Of a DNA stretch of 64,000 bases, positions 1 to 27,775 are shown piece by piece. Source of the stretch: Lagopus muta. Lineage: Eukaryota > Chordata > Aves > Galliformes > Phasianidae. The translations under genes and the position numbers were made by a program. Every line of letters begins with the position of its first letter. Within the stretch, counting starts at the first letter, position 1. The stretch is taken from contig NC_064443.1 of NCBI RefSeq assembly GCF_023343835.1, positions 3,162,001-3,226,000 on the forward strand, given 5' to 3'. The notes beneath the pieces were generated by a model. It made no database searches, had not been told where the DNA came from, and saw only the letters and a list, made by a program, of their open reading frames with translations.

Positions 1-1725
<1,725 letters not shown>

Positions 1726-2230
1726 GCTCCAGCCCCTACAGCCCCCACCACAGCCCCCACCCCCCACTGGTGCCCCTGCCCACCCTCTGCCACCGCTTCT
1801 GCTTGTTCCCAAACCCCAGCAACGTGACCTGCGCAGCTCCAGAGCATCCCCCCAGCCAGCCCCCAACCTGCATGCACCCCTGGGTGCTGGGGGGCACTGG
1901 GTGACACCTGAAGTCCTGAGGCATCCCTTAGTGCTGAGGGGTGCTGGATCCCCCTGGGGACCACGGGATGCCCAGGGAATAGCACCATCGCACCATGATG
2001 GCATCCCCAGGTGAGTGCCAGCCTGCAAGGGACCCCCCCCCCCCCAATGGACACCCAGAGGGGGCTCTGAGCCCACACGTCCCAGTTCACATGCAAAGAG
2101 GACCTCAGATTGCTGCCAAGCCCCTCCTACTTCCTTCCCAGACACCCACAGAGCAGGAAAAAAAAGCAGCCACATCACCCCCCACATTGATGCAGAGGGT
2201 GTGGAGGGGTCATTCTTTTTCTTTTTTTTT
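1726..2230. other. GNAT1 3' UTR and spacer to the GNAI2 polyadenylation site
   Basis: About 500 bases separate the two converging transcripts. The first part must be GNAT1 3' UTR, but no canonical AATAAA is seen, so the GNAT1 end is undefined. A 13-base C run lies near 2033. No gene was recognised here. Confidence 0.6.
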
Positions 2231-2244
2231 TTTCCTTTCTACAT

Positions 2245-2250
2245 TTTATT
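2245..2250 (-). terminator. GNAI2 polyadenylation signal AATAAA
   Basis: TTTATT on the given strand reads AATAAA on the GNAI2 strand, in the context GAGATAATAAAATG that also ends mammalian GNAI2 messages as I recall them. The genome just downstream on that strand is itself A-rich, which could cause internal priming in cDNA libraries. The implied 3' UTR is about 0.9 kb. Confidence 0.75.
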
Positions 2251-2570
2251 ATCTCAAATCACGTGAACAATTCGGAAAAAACATCCCGTGGGAAAAGCAG
2301 GAGCTGAGAGAGAGAGGGGGGAGGGAGGGCAGCTCCATACAGCAGGGTCTGCCCCCCGGCACAGCTAGCCCTACCTGCTAGGCCCTACTAGAGAGGGGCA
2401 GGGGGGCACCAGCCCTCTCCCCCCAGCCCGGCGCCAGACAAAGGGGACCCCCCTGCAAGGCACACGGTTTCGGCATTACCTGCACGAAGACGACGCGACC
2501 ACTTAGCACTTGACGCTTTTAAATAGTTTCTTAAAAAGGTTTCTTTAAAAAGCAACGTAAACCAAGCTTG

Positions 2571-2615
2571 GTGTGTGTGTGTGTGTGTGTAGGTGGGTGG
2601 ATGTGTGTGTGTGTG

Positions 2616-2647
<32 letters not shown>
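2571..2647. repeat. (GT)n plus T29 tract inside the GNAI2 3' UTR
   Basis: Two GT-rich runs are followed by 29 uninterrupted T at 2619-2647. On the GNAI2 transcript this reads as an internal A29 followed by CA repeats, about 370 bases before the poly(A) signal. Such a run is length-variable and can mimic a poly(A) tail in oligo-dT libraries. Confidence 0.9.
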
Positions 2648-3145
2648 CTTTTCTGGTTATTAAAAGGAATGTTTTCGGTCGTGTTTCTGGGGGGGTCCCA
2701 TCGCCGGCCCCTGCGATGCCGGGAGCGCCGCACCCCCTGCGAACACGTTTTGGATGTAAACGGTGTGGAACCGAATAAAAAGGAGAGACTGGGGAGATGG
2801 CGACCGGTTACAAACCAAGAGAGAAATCCTCCTGTCCCCGGCCTGGAAGGCAAAGGGGTGCAGGGGGACACCAGAGGCAAATGGGGACAGCCCTGGGTCA
2901 GGCCTTGCAGGCAGTGCGTCCCCATCGCTGCCACCACGGCCGTCACCAAAACGTCTCTTTAGAGGGTTGGGGGATGAAACCAGAGGAGAAGCAGAATCAC
3001 CGGGCACGGTCCTCTCTTCATCGGTGCGCCCTAGGAGAGAGCAAGCCGTGAGCGGGATGGGTACGGGGTGAGGGGGGGTGGTGGGCAGCAGGATGGGGAT
3101 GGCACTCGTGGGTCTTGGAGGGGCCCTGTGCCCACCTTGCCGCCC

Positions 3146-13570
<10,425 letters not shown>

Positions 13571-14124
13571 ACGGTGTGATCAAGCTTTCCTGTTCCTGCC
13601 CTACCTTAGCTCTTCTTGTCACATCCCATCGAGCCACCACCAGTGTCCCCACTCTGCTTGGAGCACTGGCGCCAGGCTGAGTTCCCCATTGCACCCCATT
13701 TCCTAGAGCCATGAATCTGAAACCCACTTTGTTACCCTCCTTGCTGGCGGTTTGTCCCCACTCTCAGCCCCAGCATCGTCCCCAGGCCACCCTGCTACAC
13801 GGCTGCAGCTCTCGGACCCCCGCGGGACGGAACACTGAACGCTCGCGGGGTGTGGACACGGGTCTGCCTCGGGAAGGAGACACGCGATACTCGTGCGAAG
13901 GGGCTCGGGGCACCGGTCCTAACTGGGGAGTGGGAGCAGCGCATCGGATCGGTGCCCCGGGGGCACCCGAAAGCGGCCCGTTCCGCTCTCCCTCCCCACT
14001 CCGCTGCCGGCACCCGGCGGCCGTCGGCGGGGACGCAGCGCCGCCGTGTGCCCGCAGAGCCCGGCGCCATCCCCGCGTCCGCGTTGTCCCCGCGGTCCCC
14101 CCCAGCCCCGCCCCACACCGGGCA
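13571..14124. other. Spacer between GNAI2 minisatellite and SLC38A3 3' end
   Basis: GC-rich, CpG-containing sequence. Open frames on both strands look like GC-driven shadows. No exon, repeat family or regulatory motif could be supported. Confidence 0.4.
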
Positions 14125-14142
14125 CGTCTCACATTTTTATCC

Positions 14143-14148
14143 TTTATT
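14143..14148 (-). terminator. SLC38A3 polyadenylation signal AATAAA
   Basis: TTTATT on the given strand reads AATAAA on the SLC38A3 strand, followed by a T/A-rich stretch then GC-rich spacer. It implies a 3' UTR of about 1.0 kb (14125-15151), which carries an AT-rich part near 14330-14415. Confidence 0.65.
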
Positions 14149-15151
14149 GTTACTCTGACGGATCTGCTCGGTCGCGCTCCTCCTGCACGGCGCTCATCCC
14201 CACATATAACTTAACGGCGCGGCGGTGGGGGGGCCGTGGGACAGCTCGGTGCGGGGACGTCAGGGTGACACGGCGAGAGCCTCCCCGATCCCGCACACGA
14301 TGCAGACCTCCCGGTAGCCCCCCAACACATTAAAAAAGAACTACTCTTATATACAGTATTTATAAAAAGCGTCCCAGCCTCCACCACCCCCATATAAAAA
14401 TACGTCTCTTATTTACTTGGCGAGCTCCCGGCCCCCCTCACCGCCTGCTCGCGTCCCCGTGGCCAGGCTCTTGGCATGGCTGGGAGCTGCCCCTGGCATG
14501 GACGGACAGACAGGTGGGTGGTGGCAGGACAGCGGGGCCGGGTTGTGCCCATCACCCTGGTGTACGGGAGCGCGCATCCCACACCCCCTCCATCTCACAG
14601 CCCAAGCGGTGCCGCCCCAGGCACCTCCGTGCCCCACACCAGCACCTCTGTGGTGCACCCACCCACCCCAGTGCCGGCGGCACCCAGCCCTGGCACGTCT
14701 CACCTTCCCCGAGCTGGCCCCTGGATCGCCAGGTTCCCACCCGCTGGCACCGGGACCAGCCTTCCCCCGGGCACCATGTGCCAGCGGGAGGGGGCAGCGA
14801 GGAGCTGGCAGTCAGGGGGTGGAGACAGCGGAGCACATGGGGGTGGCACGGGCACTGCTGAGGTGCTGGCCACCAGCCCCGCAGACGCTGCCGTCAGGAC
14901 TTGGGGCCGGCTGAGGACAAGTGGGTGCCTGTGGGCCACGTTGGCCACGTCCCCTTTGGCCCCCGGTGAGGTAGGGAAGCGCTGGTCTCCCATTGCACAG
15001 ATGGGGAAACTGAAGCGCGGAGCCAGGAGGGGTGGGCACGGGCTGGGGTCCCCCATGTGTCCCCTCAGGCAAAAGGGCAGGCGGCGAAGGTGGGAGCCCC
15101 GTGGGGTCCTGGTGGGGAGGGGGGGGGAGTCAGGGTGGGCAACCAGGGTGG

Positions 15152-19342
<4,191 letters not shown>

Positions 19343-22300
19343 GGCAGGCTCAGGGCTCCTCGTGGCGTGGCGAGGCGTGGGGTCCGGCTCCGGGTGGGAG
19401 CTGCAGGGCCTGGCAGAGGGGTCCTCGTCAGCAGGGCAGCACTGGGAACAGCGGGGATGGGACCCCCGTGCGTCCCCTGTGAGCTTTCAGCCTCCTGCAG
19501 CACCTTGCCTCCCAGCACCGGTGTGTGGGATGGGACAGAGAGCCCAGGGACCCCCGTGTGAAGCCCTGGTGCTGCCGGGCGCTGCGGCAGGGGCTCAGGG
19601 GCACGTCAGGGCTGGCACCGATGGAGCAGGAAAGTGCAAGGCTGTGAGACGAGTCCTTGGCAGGGGATGGCGGCCGGGCTGCCGAGCGGGGACGCCTTGG
19701 CAAGCGGCACAAAGCCGCCTCTGTGAGCGCCCAGCCCTCCCCGCCCCGCTGGGAAACAGCACAGGGCTGCTTTCTGGGGCAGGCTGGCAGTCGGGCCACG
19801 GCCCCACTGCCCCCCGCTGTCCCCTGCCACCTTCTGCGTCCCTGCCACCCTGTGATGGGAGTCCTCCCCACCCACGGGTTCACATGCCAGATCCCCATCA
19901 TGGGGATAGACAGACAGTCACCTGCCTTCAGGGTGGGATGCAGGATGATCCCCAGCCCCAGGAGGATGCAGCCTCCCCATCACCCCACTGCTGTAGGTCC
20001 CCATGAGGATTGGGGGCTGCACCCATCCTTTAGCTCTTGGCCCAGCACTTGGGGTTGAGCAGCAGTCCTGGGTACCGCCTGGCTCTGTGTGTGGTTCTGC
20101 TCAGTACTGAGACCCCAGGTTGGGGGGCACAGGGGACAGCAGCCCCCAGGCACACCTGGGAAGGGCTGCAGCACCCCTAACCCTGTGAGTCACATCACCG
20201 CTCTGTCCCAATCACCTGGGGACCAAGGGTCACTCCAGGCCACACACAGCCCAGCAGCATCCAGTAGCACCAGGGGGTGACGGGGCTGAGCCACAGGTGG
20301 GATGCGGCACCGAGCCACCCCTCTGCATGGCACTTGTCCAGGTGGGGAAACTGAGGCACAGCAGGGCCCCAGGACAGCAAGGCTGAGCTGCGTGGTGGAA
20401 GAGATGGAACCGCAGGCGGCTGCTGGGTGATGATTTATCCCCTCCACTGGGCCTCAGCTTGGGCTGCATCCAGGCACGGACGGGGCTGCCAGCACGTCCC
20501 AGCGCTGCCGTTAGCTCCGCGCCTTCCCACCGCTGCCGGCACATCCCTCGCCCGGCCCCCCATATCCATCTACAGTGCCAGTGCCAAGCTGTGAGGTGCC
20601 CGTGCCCCCCGCTGCAGCCCCCTCCTCCTCCTCCTGGTTATGGCTACGTCCGGGGGCCGCCAGCCTCCCCCAGCACACCCGGCCCCATTTGTCATGCTGT
20701 GAGCGTCGCCCCCGGCTTCCTCCCGCCGGCAGCGCTGGCACAGCCCTGCAGCACTCACTGCCACCTCTGCGCCTGCCGGCCTTTGGTCTCTGCTGGTGGC
20801 ACTGGGGAAGGGGCGAGGGACCGGTGACGCATGGGTCGTGCCCCCCGCAGACACTGTTTGCTTTGTGATAAGGTTCTGTAGAACAGCAAATAGATGGTGT
20901 GGCAGCGGCCCTCAGCCTGGGGCCTCGCAGAGCTGCCCATAGCGGGGCACCAACACCACCCAGGGACAGGGGGCTGCAAGGAAGCAGTGCCCACAGGGAT
21001 GCCTTTCACTGTGCCATCAGGTCCCGTGGGCTCAGCCATCACTTGTCACCACACCGAGTTCAATGACACCACGTCCGCCCCTGTCTCAGTGCCACTTCAT
21101 GCGCCGGGGCCAAAGCTCGGGGACACCCTGAGCCCCAAAGCTCTGCAGTGCCCAGACCCCAACCCGCTAATCCACTGCACCAGGGTGGGGGATGCAGCAC
21201 TCCAGTGGTGTAATCCGGATTTAGCGCCAAGCAGCAGCAGCTGCTGCCCCACAGTGCTGGCAGCCCAGCACTGGGATGAAGGCTGCACACCCCCCCCGTG
21301 CCCATGGGTTCCTGTGCTGCTCGGGTGTCAGCACGGTGCTCTCATGTTCCCAGCTCAGTGTGACGGCAGCAGCACCTCAGAGGCACAGCAGCACAATGAT
21401 GGCATGGCTGCTGGCATGGCCTGGGGTCCCTGTGCCAGCCTCACGCCACCGCCGGCCACCCTCCCCCAGCCCAGCACAACACAGACCTGTGTTTTTCTCC
21501 TGACCTGGCTTCCTAAATTTAGCAGCCTGCCCTGCTCTTAGCTACGTGCCGCGCTCCCACCTCCCAACACAGCACGGCCTCACCCAGCCCTGTGGGCTGC
21601 ATCAGGATGGGCGCAGCGAGCACAGCCACCCCTCATTCTCCTGGGGTGAGGAGAATGCTCCTCTATGGGCACCATATGGAGACCCTCGGGAAATAGGAGA
21701 CCATCATGAGGTAGCTCCCCCCCCACACAGTCTAGTGGTGGACATGCTGGGGTTTGGGATGCGATGGGGACAGAGGGGACATCCAGCAGCACCATGGAAT
21801 CCAGCTCAGGCACTCAGCCGAAGGGCGGGGGGGACAGCACACCATGCTAGTGGCCAGCAGCACGTCAGCCAAGGTACACCTTCCACAGCCCCAGGCCTGG
21901 CCGTGACCCCACTGTCATCACTGTGGCCCCATGGCCATGCAGGACAGGGAGAGGATCCCCAGGACAGAATGTTCTCTGAATGTCCCAACACCATGGCCAT
22001 GGGCAGCCCCATCACGCTGGCAGCCATGGTCCCCTCTGAGCCAGCCAAGCCCCTTTGCCACACATACTCCCTCCAAAGCAGCGGTGCTCGCCTCGTTACT
22101 GGGATGAGCACAGCACTTTTGCAGTGGTGGACATGCCGGGGTTGGAGATGTGATGGGGACAGTGGTGGCACCACGAGCAGAGGGTGGCACAGTTGGCATG
22201 TCCTCCCCTGAAGGGCTATGGGGAAACTGAGGCACAGAACAAAGGTGCCAAGCACGTGGCAGAGATTAAACACGCAGACTGCCCGAAACCACAATTTGAG

Positions 22301-22449
22301 CTTTTCCATCACACCTAGGAAGGATGACACCTCTCAGTGTCCTAACGCACACCTTCATGGGGTACCACCAAGCGTCCAGCACCCAAAAACACGCACCACC
22401 ATCCACCAGGGTCACAGCTGTCCCCAGCCCTGCGTCAGCAACCCAGCGG

Positions 22450-24080
22450 TGCTGCGGATGCGGGGGTGGCCGGGACCCCGTGGCGAGAAAACAGAGGGCA
22501 GGGGCCTCTGTTTTCTCAGTCCGAGGAGCCCGTGGGATCCCAGTCCTCCCCCCGGTCCCCCTGCGCCAAGGAAAACAGCCTCGGCCGGGGCCCGTTTGTT
22601 TGCCGTGGCCGCGGCCCCAGTGCGAATGCAGCTGCAGCGCAGCCGGGCGCTGCGGGACCTTTGCACCTGAGCCGGGCTCCCCGCGGCGGCAGCACCCCGA
22701 TGCCACCCCCGAGCATCCACACCGCTCCCCATCCGCCGCTGGGGGGGCGCGGCGGGCAGCTGGGCACCGTCTCTGCATCGACAGCCCGTGCGCCGTCAGA
22801 TGCGACCGCCGAGCTCGGGCACCATCCGGTTGCCTATGGAAAATTCCCGTCTCCTCCTCCGCGTGGGCACGGCAGTCCCGCAGCCCCGGGGCCGCCCCGT
22901 GTGCCCGCAGATGGGAGCCCGACGGCGGTGCCTCTCTTTCCCCAGGAGCTCTCCTGCCATCCCGCAGACACACGGAGCGCTGCAGACGTCACGGCCGCGC
23001 TGTGCTCTGCCCTAAAAATACCCGCACGGCACACACGGCCCCACCGCGTGGGAGCCCCTGACACCCGATGCGGCCGCCGCACTTTCCAGCACTTACACAC
23101 ACACACACACACATCGCTGGCACGGCTGATTAAAAATTAAAGTGGAAAATAAAAGAAAAGAAAAAAAAAGAAAGGAAAAAAATGGGGAGGGGAGTGCGAG
23201 GGGTTGCAGCAGAGCAAAGAGGGCTGAGAAATGCGAGGGGCGGCGGGGCTCCCCCAAGGGCTGCAGCTCTGCCTCTTTACGAGCATTCGCAGGATTTTTT
23301 TATACGTTGTGGGAGGGTTTCAGCAGCTGGAGAGGGAAGAGGAAGGCAAAGCAAAGCAAACAGCCCCTGCGCTGCTCCGGCTGTGCCACCTGCGAGCGAC
23401 TGCGCTGTGGGGCAGCGTGCCGTGGGGCAGCGCGCCGGGGGGAGGCGGCCAGCGGCTCCTTCCTTCTGCAGCATTCCCGGCTCGGGGCTCCGGAGGAACT
23501 TTTGGAGTTAGGGGAGGAGGAGGTGAGCGGCGCGGGGGTGGCACGGCGAGGGGAAGCCGGGGGGGCACGGAGAAGGGGGGACCTATTGCAGCCTTCGCTC
23601 CCAGCACGGGACAGGGGGAAAGCGGGGACAGCGCGGGGATGTGAGTCCCGCCGGACCTACCTGCCCGTCCCCTCGGCGCTGCCTCGCTGCCAGCCCCAGC
23701 TGCGTGCCGAGCCTCCGGCAGATTACCGAGTCTCCTCCGGCCCTAATCCCGACAGAGCGGGGATTAAACGGGAGCCCAGGCCCGCCCCTCGTGCCACGGC
23801 TCCCAATCTCCGCGCAGCGTCAACGCGGACCTACGGGGAGGCCGGTGGCGAGGGGGAGGCGCACGCAGCACACGGCCCCGCTGCCACCGGGCACGGCCAC
23901 CGCGGCTACCCCACCCCGAGGGCTGGGAACGGGCGGGCACCGGAGAGGGGCGGGGGGCATAAATGCGGATGCCTCCAGAACGGGGGGAAAAGGAGGGGGA
24001 GGGACAGTGCGGTGCCCCCGGAACCCCTCCAGGCTTCCCTGCTTGTGCTGAGAGCACCTTTTACCGATGAAATGCTGGGG
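22450..24080. promoter_or_regulatory. CpG-rich block without an assigned gene
   Basis: About 1.6 kb of CpG-dense sequence interrupted by a (CA)n and A-rich stretch at 23090-23180. CpG islands of this size usually mark promoters. No coding exon is recognisable, so it could drive a non-coding RNA, an alternative 5' exon of SEMA3B (+) or the upstream exon of SLC38A3 (-). Confidence 0.4.
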
Positions 24081-25055
24081 TTTGTCCCCTCAAAAAGAGC
24101 CGCCAACGAGGACATCTCTGCTCTGAGGGCATCCCGAGGAGCCTGGGGCTGCTGTTTCCCTTAGTGTGGGTCCCAGGCACTGCACCCCGCTGGTGGCCAT
24201 GGGGTTTTGCTTAGGGGGAGATCTGCACTGCAGCGTTGGGGCTCCATGGGTGGCAGTCCCTGTGCCATCGCACCCAGCGGCCTGCCTGCTTTGGGGGATT
24301 CTTCCTTACACACTGCTCAGGCTGCAGCACCACCAACCAACAAGGCACCTCTCCTCCCCCAAGGCCTGCCCCACACGGCCCTAAGGGGCTGCACTTAGGT
24401 CCCATACATCTCTCCTACAAAGCAGATCAGCGGACCCAGCGAGCATCACGCTCGCACACGTCCCGCTCCCCAGCACCCGAGGGCGGCACTGGGGTGGGTG
24501 CTGCACATCACATGAGCACCCGCAGCCGTTCCTGCCCCCCATGTGCCCGTTGCCACAGCTCTCATTCGGTCGGAGACATCCATTAACTAATTTCTAATAA
24601 CAGCATCATGCGTAAGTGCTGAACCAGCGCTGGCTGGCGTGCTGGAGCGAAGCGGCCAGGTTCGGCGCGGGGGGGTCAGGACAACCAGAGCTTCTGTGCT
24701 CCATCCGTTTAACCCTCCCCACCCCAGCAAGGGCGGGCACCCAGCAGCCACGTGGCACCGTGCCTCATCCGGCTGTAAACACAGCAGGAGCTGCCGCCCT
24801 GAGCGCAAACACAGCCACGGGCTGAGCCTGGTGGGGATGGGATGGGGACGGGGCTCAGACCCCCGTGACTTACAAATATGGCTGGTGGTCTTCAGCCCCA
24901 CAGCCCCGCACTGTCATCCCTTCCCTTACGCCCCGTCATGCCGTGCTTCTGCTCCTCTCCTTCCAGATGAACTCGAGCCATGCCCAGCCGGGCTCTGCAG
25001 GAAATCAGAGCAGTGAGAAGGGAGAAAAGTCGCCGAGCCTTGGGACTGGAGCACA

Positions 25056-25441
25056 TAGAACCGTAATCATAGAATCATGGAATCATAGGATCACAGCATG
25101 GTTGGGCTGGGAAGAACCTTACAGCCCCCAGGCCCATCCCTGCCATGGTCTGGCTGTCCCCCAGCTCAGGCTGCCCAGAACCCCTCCATGGCCTGGGGCA
25201 CCTCCAGGGATGGCACCCACAGCTCTTGGCATCAGTGCCAGCGCTTCACCACACTCTGAAAGAATTTACTTCTAACATCTCACCTAGATCTCCACCTTTC
25301 AGTACAAAGCCATTCCTCCTTGTTCTATCCAACTATGCCCTTGTAAATATTCCCTTTCCGTAGAGGACAAGGGCTTTCCTTTAGCCCTTTTAGGCACTGG
25401 AAGAGCTGCTGTAAGGTCTCTGCAGAGCCTCCCCTGGGCTG
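25056..25441 (-). repeat. CR1 LINE 3' end, intergenic
   Basis: Reverse-complement CR1: the 3' tail gives ATAGAATCATGGAATCATAGG at the left, then the GGTTGGGCTGGGAAGAACC segment, the GGCACCTCCAGGGATGG segment, and the CTCCTTGTTCTATC and GGAAGAGCTGCTGTAAGGTC segments. Reading runs from about 25441 down to 25056. The copy is 5'-truncated and diverged. Confidence 0.9.
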
Positions 25442-25974
25442 AGAATCACCGAACAGACTCAGAAGCACAGAACCACCCCATTACCTGCACTCTGCCCCTT
25501 CTATCTGCCCTCACCAGTGCTGCCCTATGCCCAACTCCCAGGCGGCCTCAGCCTCGTGCTCTGTGTCACTGCGCACAAGCCCACGCATGGGATCACTGGC
25601 CCTGAGATCCAGCCCTGCCTGGTGCTGGATGAGGGCGGCCAGGACAGGGGCCGGGGCAGCTGCAAGCATCCTCAGCCATGAAGGACGGGCACTGGGCGCC
25701 GGGGGCTGGATGGGGTCATGCTCTGCTTCCTGCCATCCGACCTTCCTGCAGCTGAGATGGTGGTGGTGGGAGCACACAGCTGAGGAAACAGCTTCACCTG
25801 CAGCCCCGTGGCTCCTCTGAAGCACAAAGCCTCGGACACCTCTCTTGCTGGGGACAAGGCAGCGGGTGCCTCCGGTCCCAGTGCCAGGTGTCACCGCCCG
25901 CCCTGCTGGTGGGACCGGCACAGCTCTCCTCCACCACCATGCACACGCTGTCCTGCAGCCGGGCACAACAACAA

Positions 25975-26130
25975 CAAGGAATAATTGGTTAATGCGATTT
26001 CAAAACATGATTTGCAATTATAACTCGCCAGAGAGCATTCAATGGCCCCACACACCGGGAGAGTGTTTTTCTCCTTCATTTCTTCCTGGAAACTCTAACC
26101 CAATTAACTTTACAGAAGCCAGGAGCAAAA
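25975..26130. other. AT-rich island upstream of SEMA3B
   Basis: About 155 bases rich in homeobox-like TAAT and ATTA cores (AATAATTGGTTAATGCG, AATTATAAC, CAATTAAC) in otherwise GC-rich DNA. It is a candidate distal enhancer by composition only; a search across birds would decide. Confidence 0.3.
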
Positions 26131-27078
26131 CACGGCTCCGCAGATCTGATGGGGTGGGTTTATCACCACACTCAATCACAGCCTCCCAAGAGTGTCCTGC
26201 AGCGTTGGTGATGAGGGATGTGGGGATGGGGGACGGGGCACAGCCCAGTCCTGGCCGCCATGTGCCAGCTCTGCTCGGACGCCCCACGTCCCACCGAGGG
26301 GACGAGCAATGCTCGGCTTGGCAGCGTTCCTCCTGCACCCAACATTGCCTCTCAGCTCCAGCCCCAGCCCAGGCAGCAGTGTCACTGCTGCCCCACAGCC
26401 CCGTGGGGCTGGGCATCCTCACATCCCTGTGTCCTGGCCCCACACGCAGGCCCCCGTTCCTGAGCTCCCTGCCAGGTTTGCCCTTCACAGCTGCTGATCA
26501 TCATTGCTGAACAACAACCTAATGATGTTCCCAAACTGCTCGCTGCCAAACTGCTCCCACCAGTGTCTCCTGTTTCCAGGCCCCGCTGCCCTTCCTGTCC
26601 CCATAACCCCAAGCACTGCCACTGCTGCCTTTCCCTCGAGTAGATTGAGAGGCCACAGGTGCCGCTGCCACCCTGCACGTGTCCCTAAACGTGCCTGGGC
26701 CAGGCATGGGGCGAGGCCTTGGGGACACCAGCTCTCAGACAAGCCTCGCTGGGCACAGGGTTAATGTTTAGCAGGGTAGGAGGGGGGCCTACATGGGGCG
26801 GAAGGGATGTGTGGGGTAGCTGTGGGGTGCACACAGTGCTGGCCCCCCAGCACACTCCCCAGCATGCAGCCATGCGGAGCAGCATGGAGCTGGGCCGCCC
26901 CAGGGAGCAGCACTGGCAGCAAGGAGCTGCAGATGGCCAGGGAGCTGGAGACAGGGAGGAGTGGGGGCATGGGGGGGTCCCAGCTGGGCACCAGCACTGC
27001 CTTTCTTGGGTGCTGCCCAAGACACCGTGCATGACAGCAGTGCCCCCCATAATCCTCACCCTGCCCTGTTACCCATCC

Positions 27079-27541
27079 CTTCCTCTGCATCCCCCTTCTC
27101 CCCTCCACTTTTCCCCTTTCTCCTCACTCGTCCTCCTCCCCTTTTCCCCTTCATCCTCTCCTCCTCCTCTACCCCCTTCCCTTCCCTCCACTCCTCTCCC
27201 AATCCTTCCCAAACCCTTCCTTCTCTTCTTCTCCTTCCCTTTTCCTCAACCCCTTCCTCCTCCTATCCTCCTCCTCCTCTTTCCCCCTTCCTCTCCAACC
27301 CCTTCCCCTCATCCTTCTCCTCCTCCCCTTTTCTCCTTTCCCCTCTCCCTCCTCTTTTTTCCCCCTTCCTCCCTTCCCTTTCCTCCCCTTTCCCTCTTTT
27401 TCCCCTTCCCTTTCCTCCTCTCTTCCTCCTCCCCTTCTCCCCGTTCTCCCCATCTTCCCCAACTCCTTCCTGCTCCCTTCCCTCCCCCGCCTCCCTTTTC
27501 CCCTTTCATCTATATCCCCTTTCTCTCCTCCCCTCTTTCCC
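27079..27541. repeat. Long polypyrimidine tract
   Basis: About 460 bases almost entirely of C and T on the given strand, with a fully uninterrupted pyrimidine run of 131 bases at 27312-27442. The opposite strand is polypurine. Such mirror-poor but purine-pure DNA can form triplex (H-DNA) structures. Confidence 0.9.
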
Positions 27542-27740
27542 GTTGGCTGCACCTACGGCCTTGACCCGTCCCCGCGGCCGTCCCCGTCTCCCCAGGGCTG
27601 TCCCCACGGCCGAACAAACAGCGGACGGCCCCGTCCAGCCCCCGCCCGCCCCCCGCCGCTCCCCGCGGGGCCGCCCCGAGGGCTGAGCGATGCGCCGCGG
27701 ACGGGACCCGGCTGCCCCCGCGCGGCGGCGGCGGGACGTG

Positions 27741-27775
27741 CGGTGCGGTGCGGTGCGGTGCGGTGCGGTGCGGTG
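27741..27775. repeat. CGGTG pentanucleotide repeat, seven copies
   Basis: Seven perfect copies of CGGTG lie inside a CpG-rich block about 200 bases after the polypyrimidine tract. Perfect copies suggest recent expansion or variability. Confidence 0.9.

Noticed and set aside
2573-2962. Open frames across the GT and T-run region
   Set aside because: Produced by simple repeats within the GNAI2 3' UTR.
23142-24164. Plus-strand open frame of 340 codons in the orphan CpG block
   Set aside because: It starts in an A-rich run, is Arg/Gly/Ala rich without domains, and overlapping frames are equally open. I treat it as CpG-island shadow.
26719-27686. Open frames of 240-280 codons across the pyrimidine tract
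   Set aside because: Pyrimidine-only DNA cannot contain stop codons on that strand, so the Pro/Ser/Leu frame is automatic.
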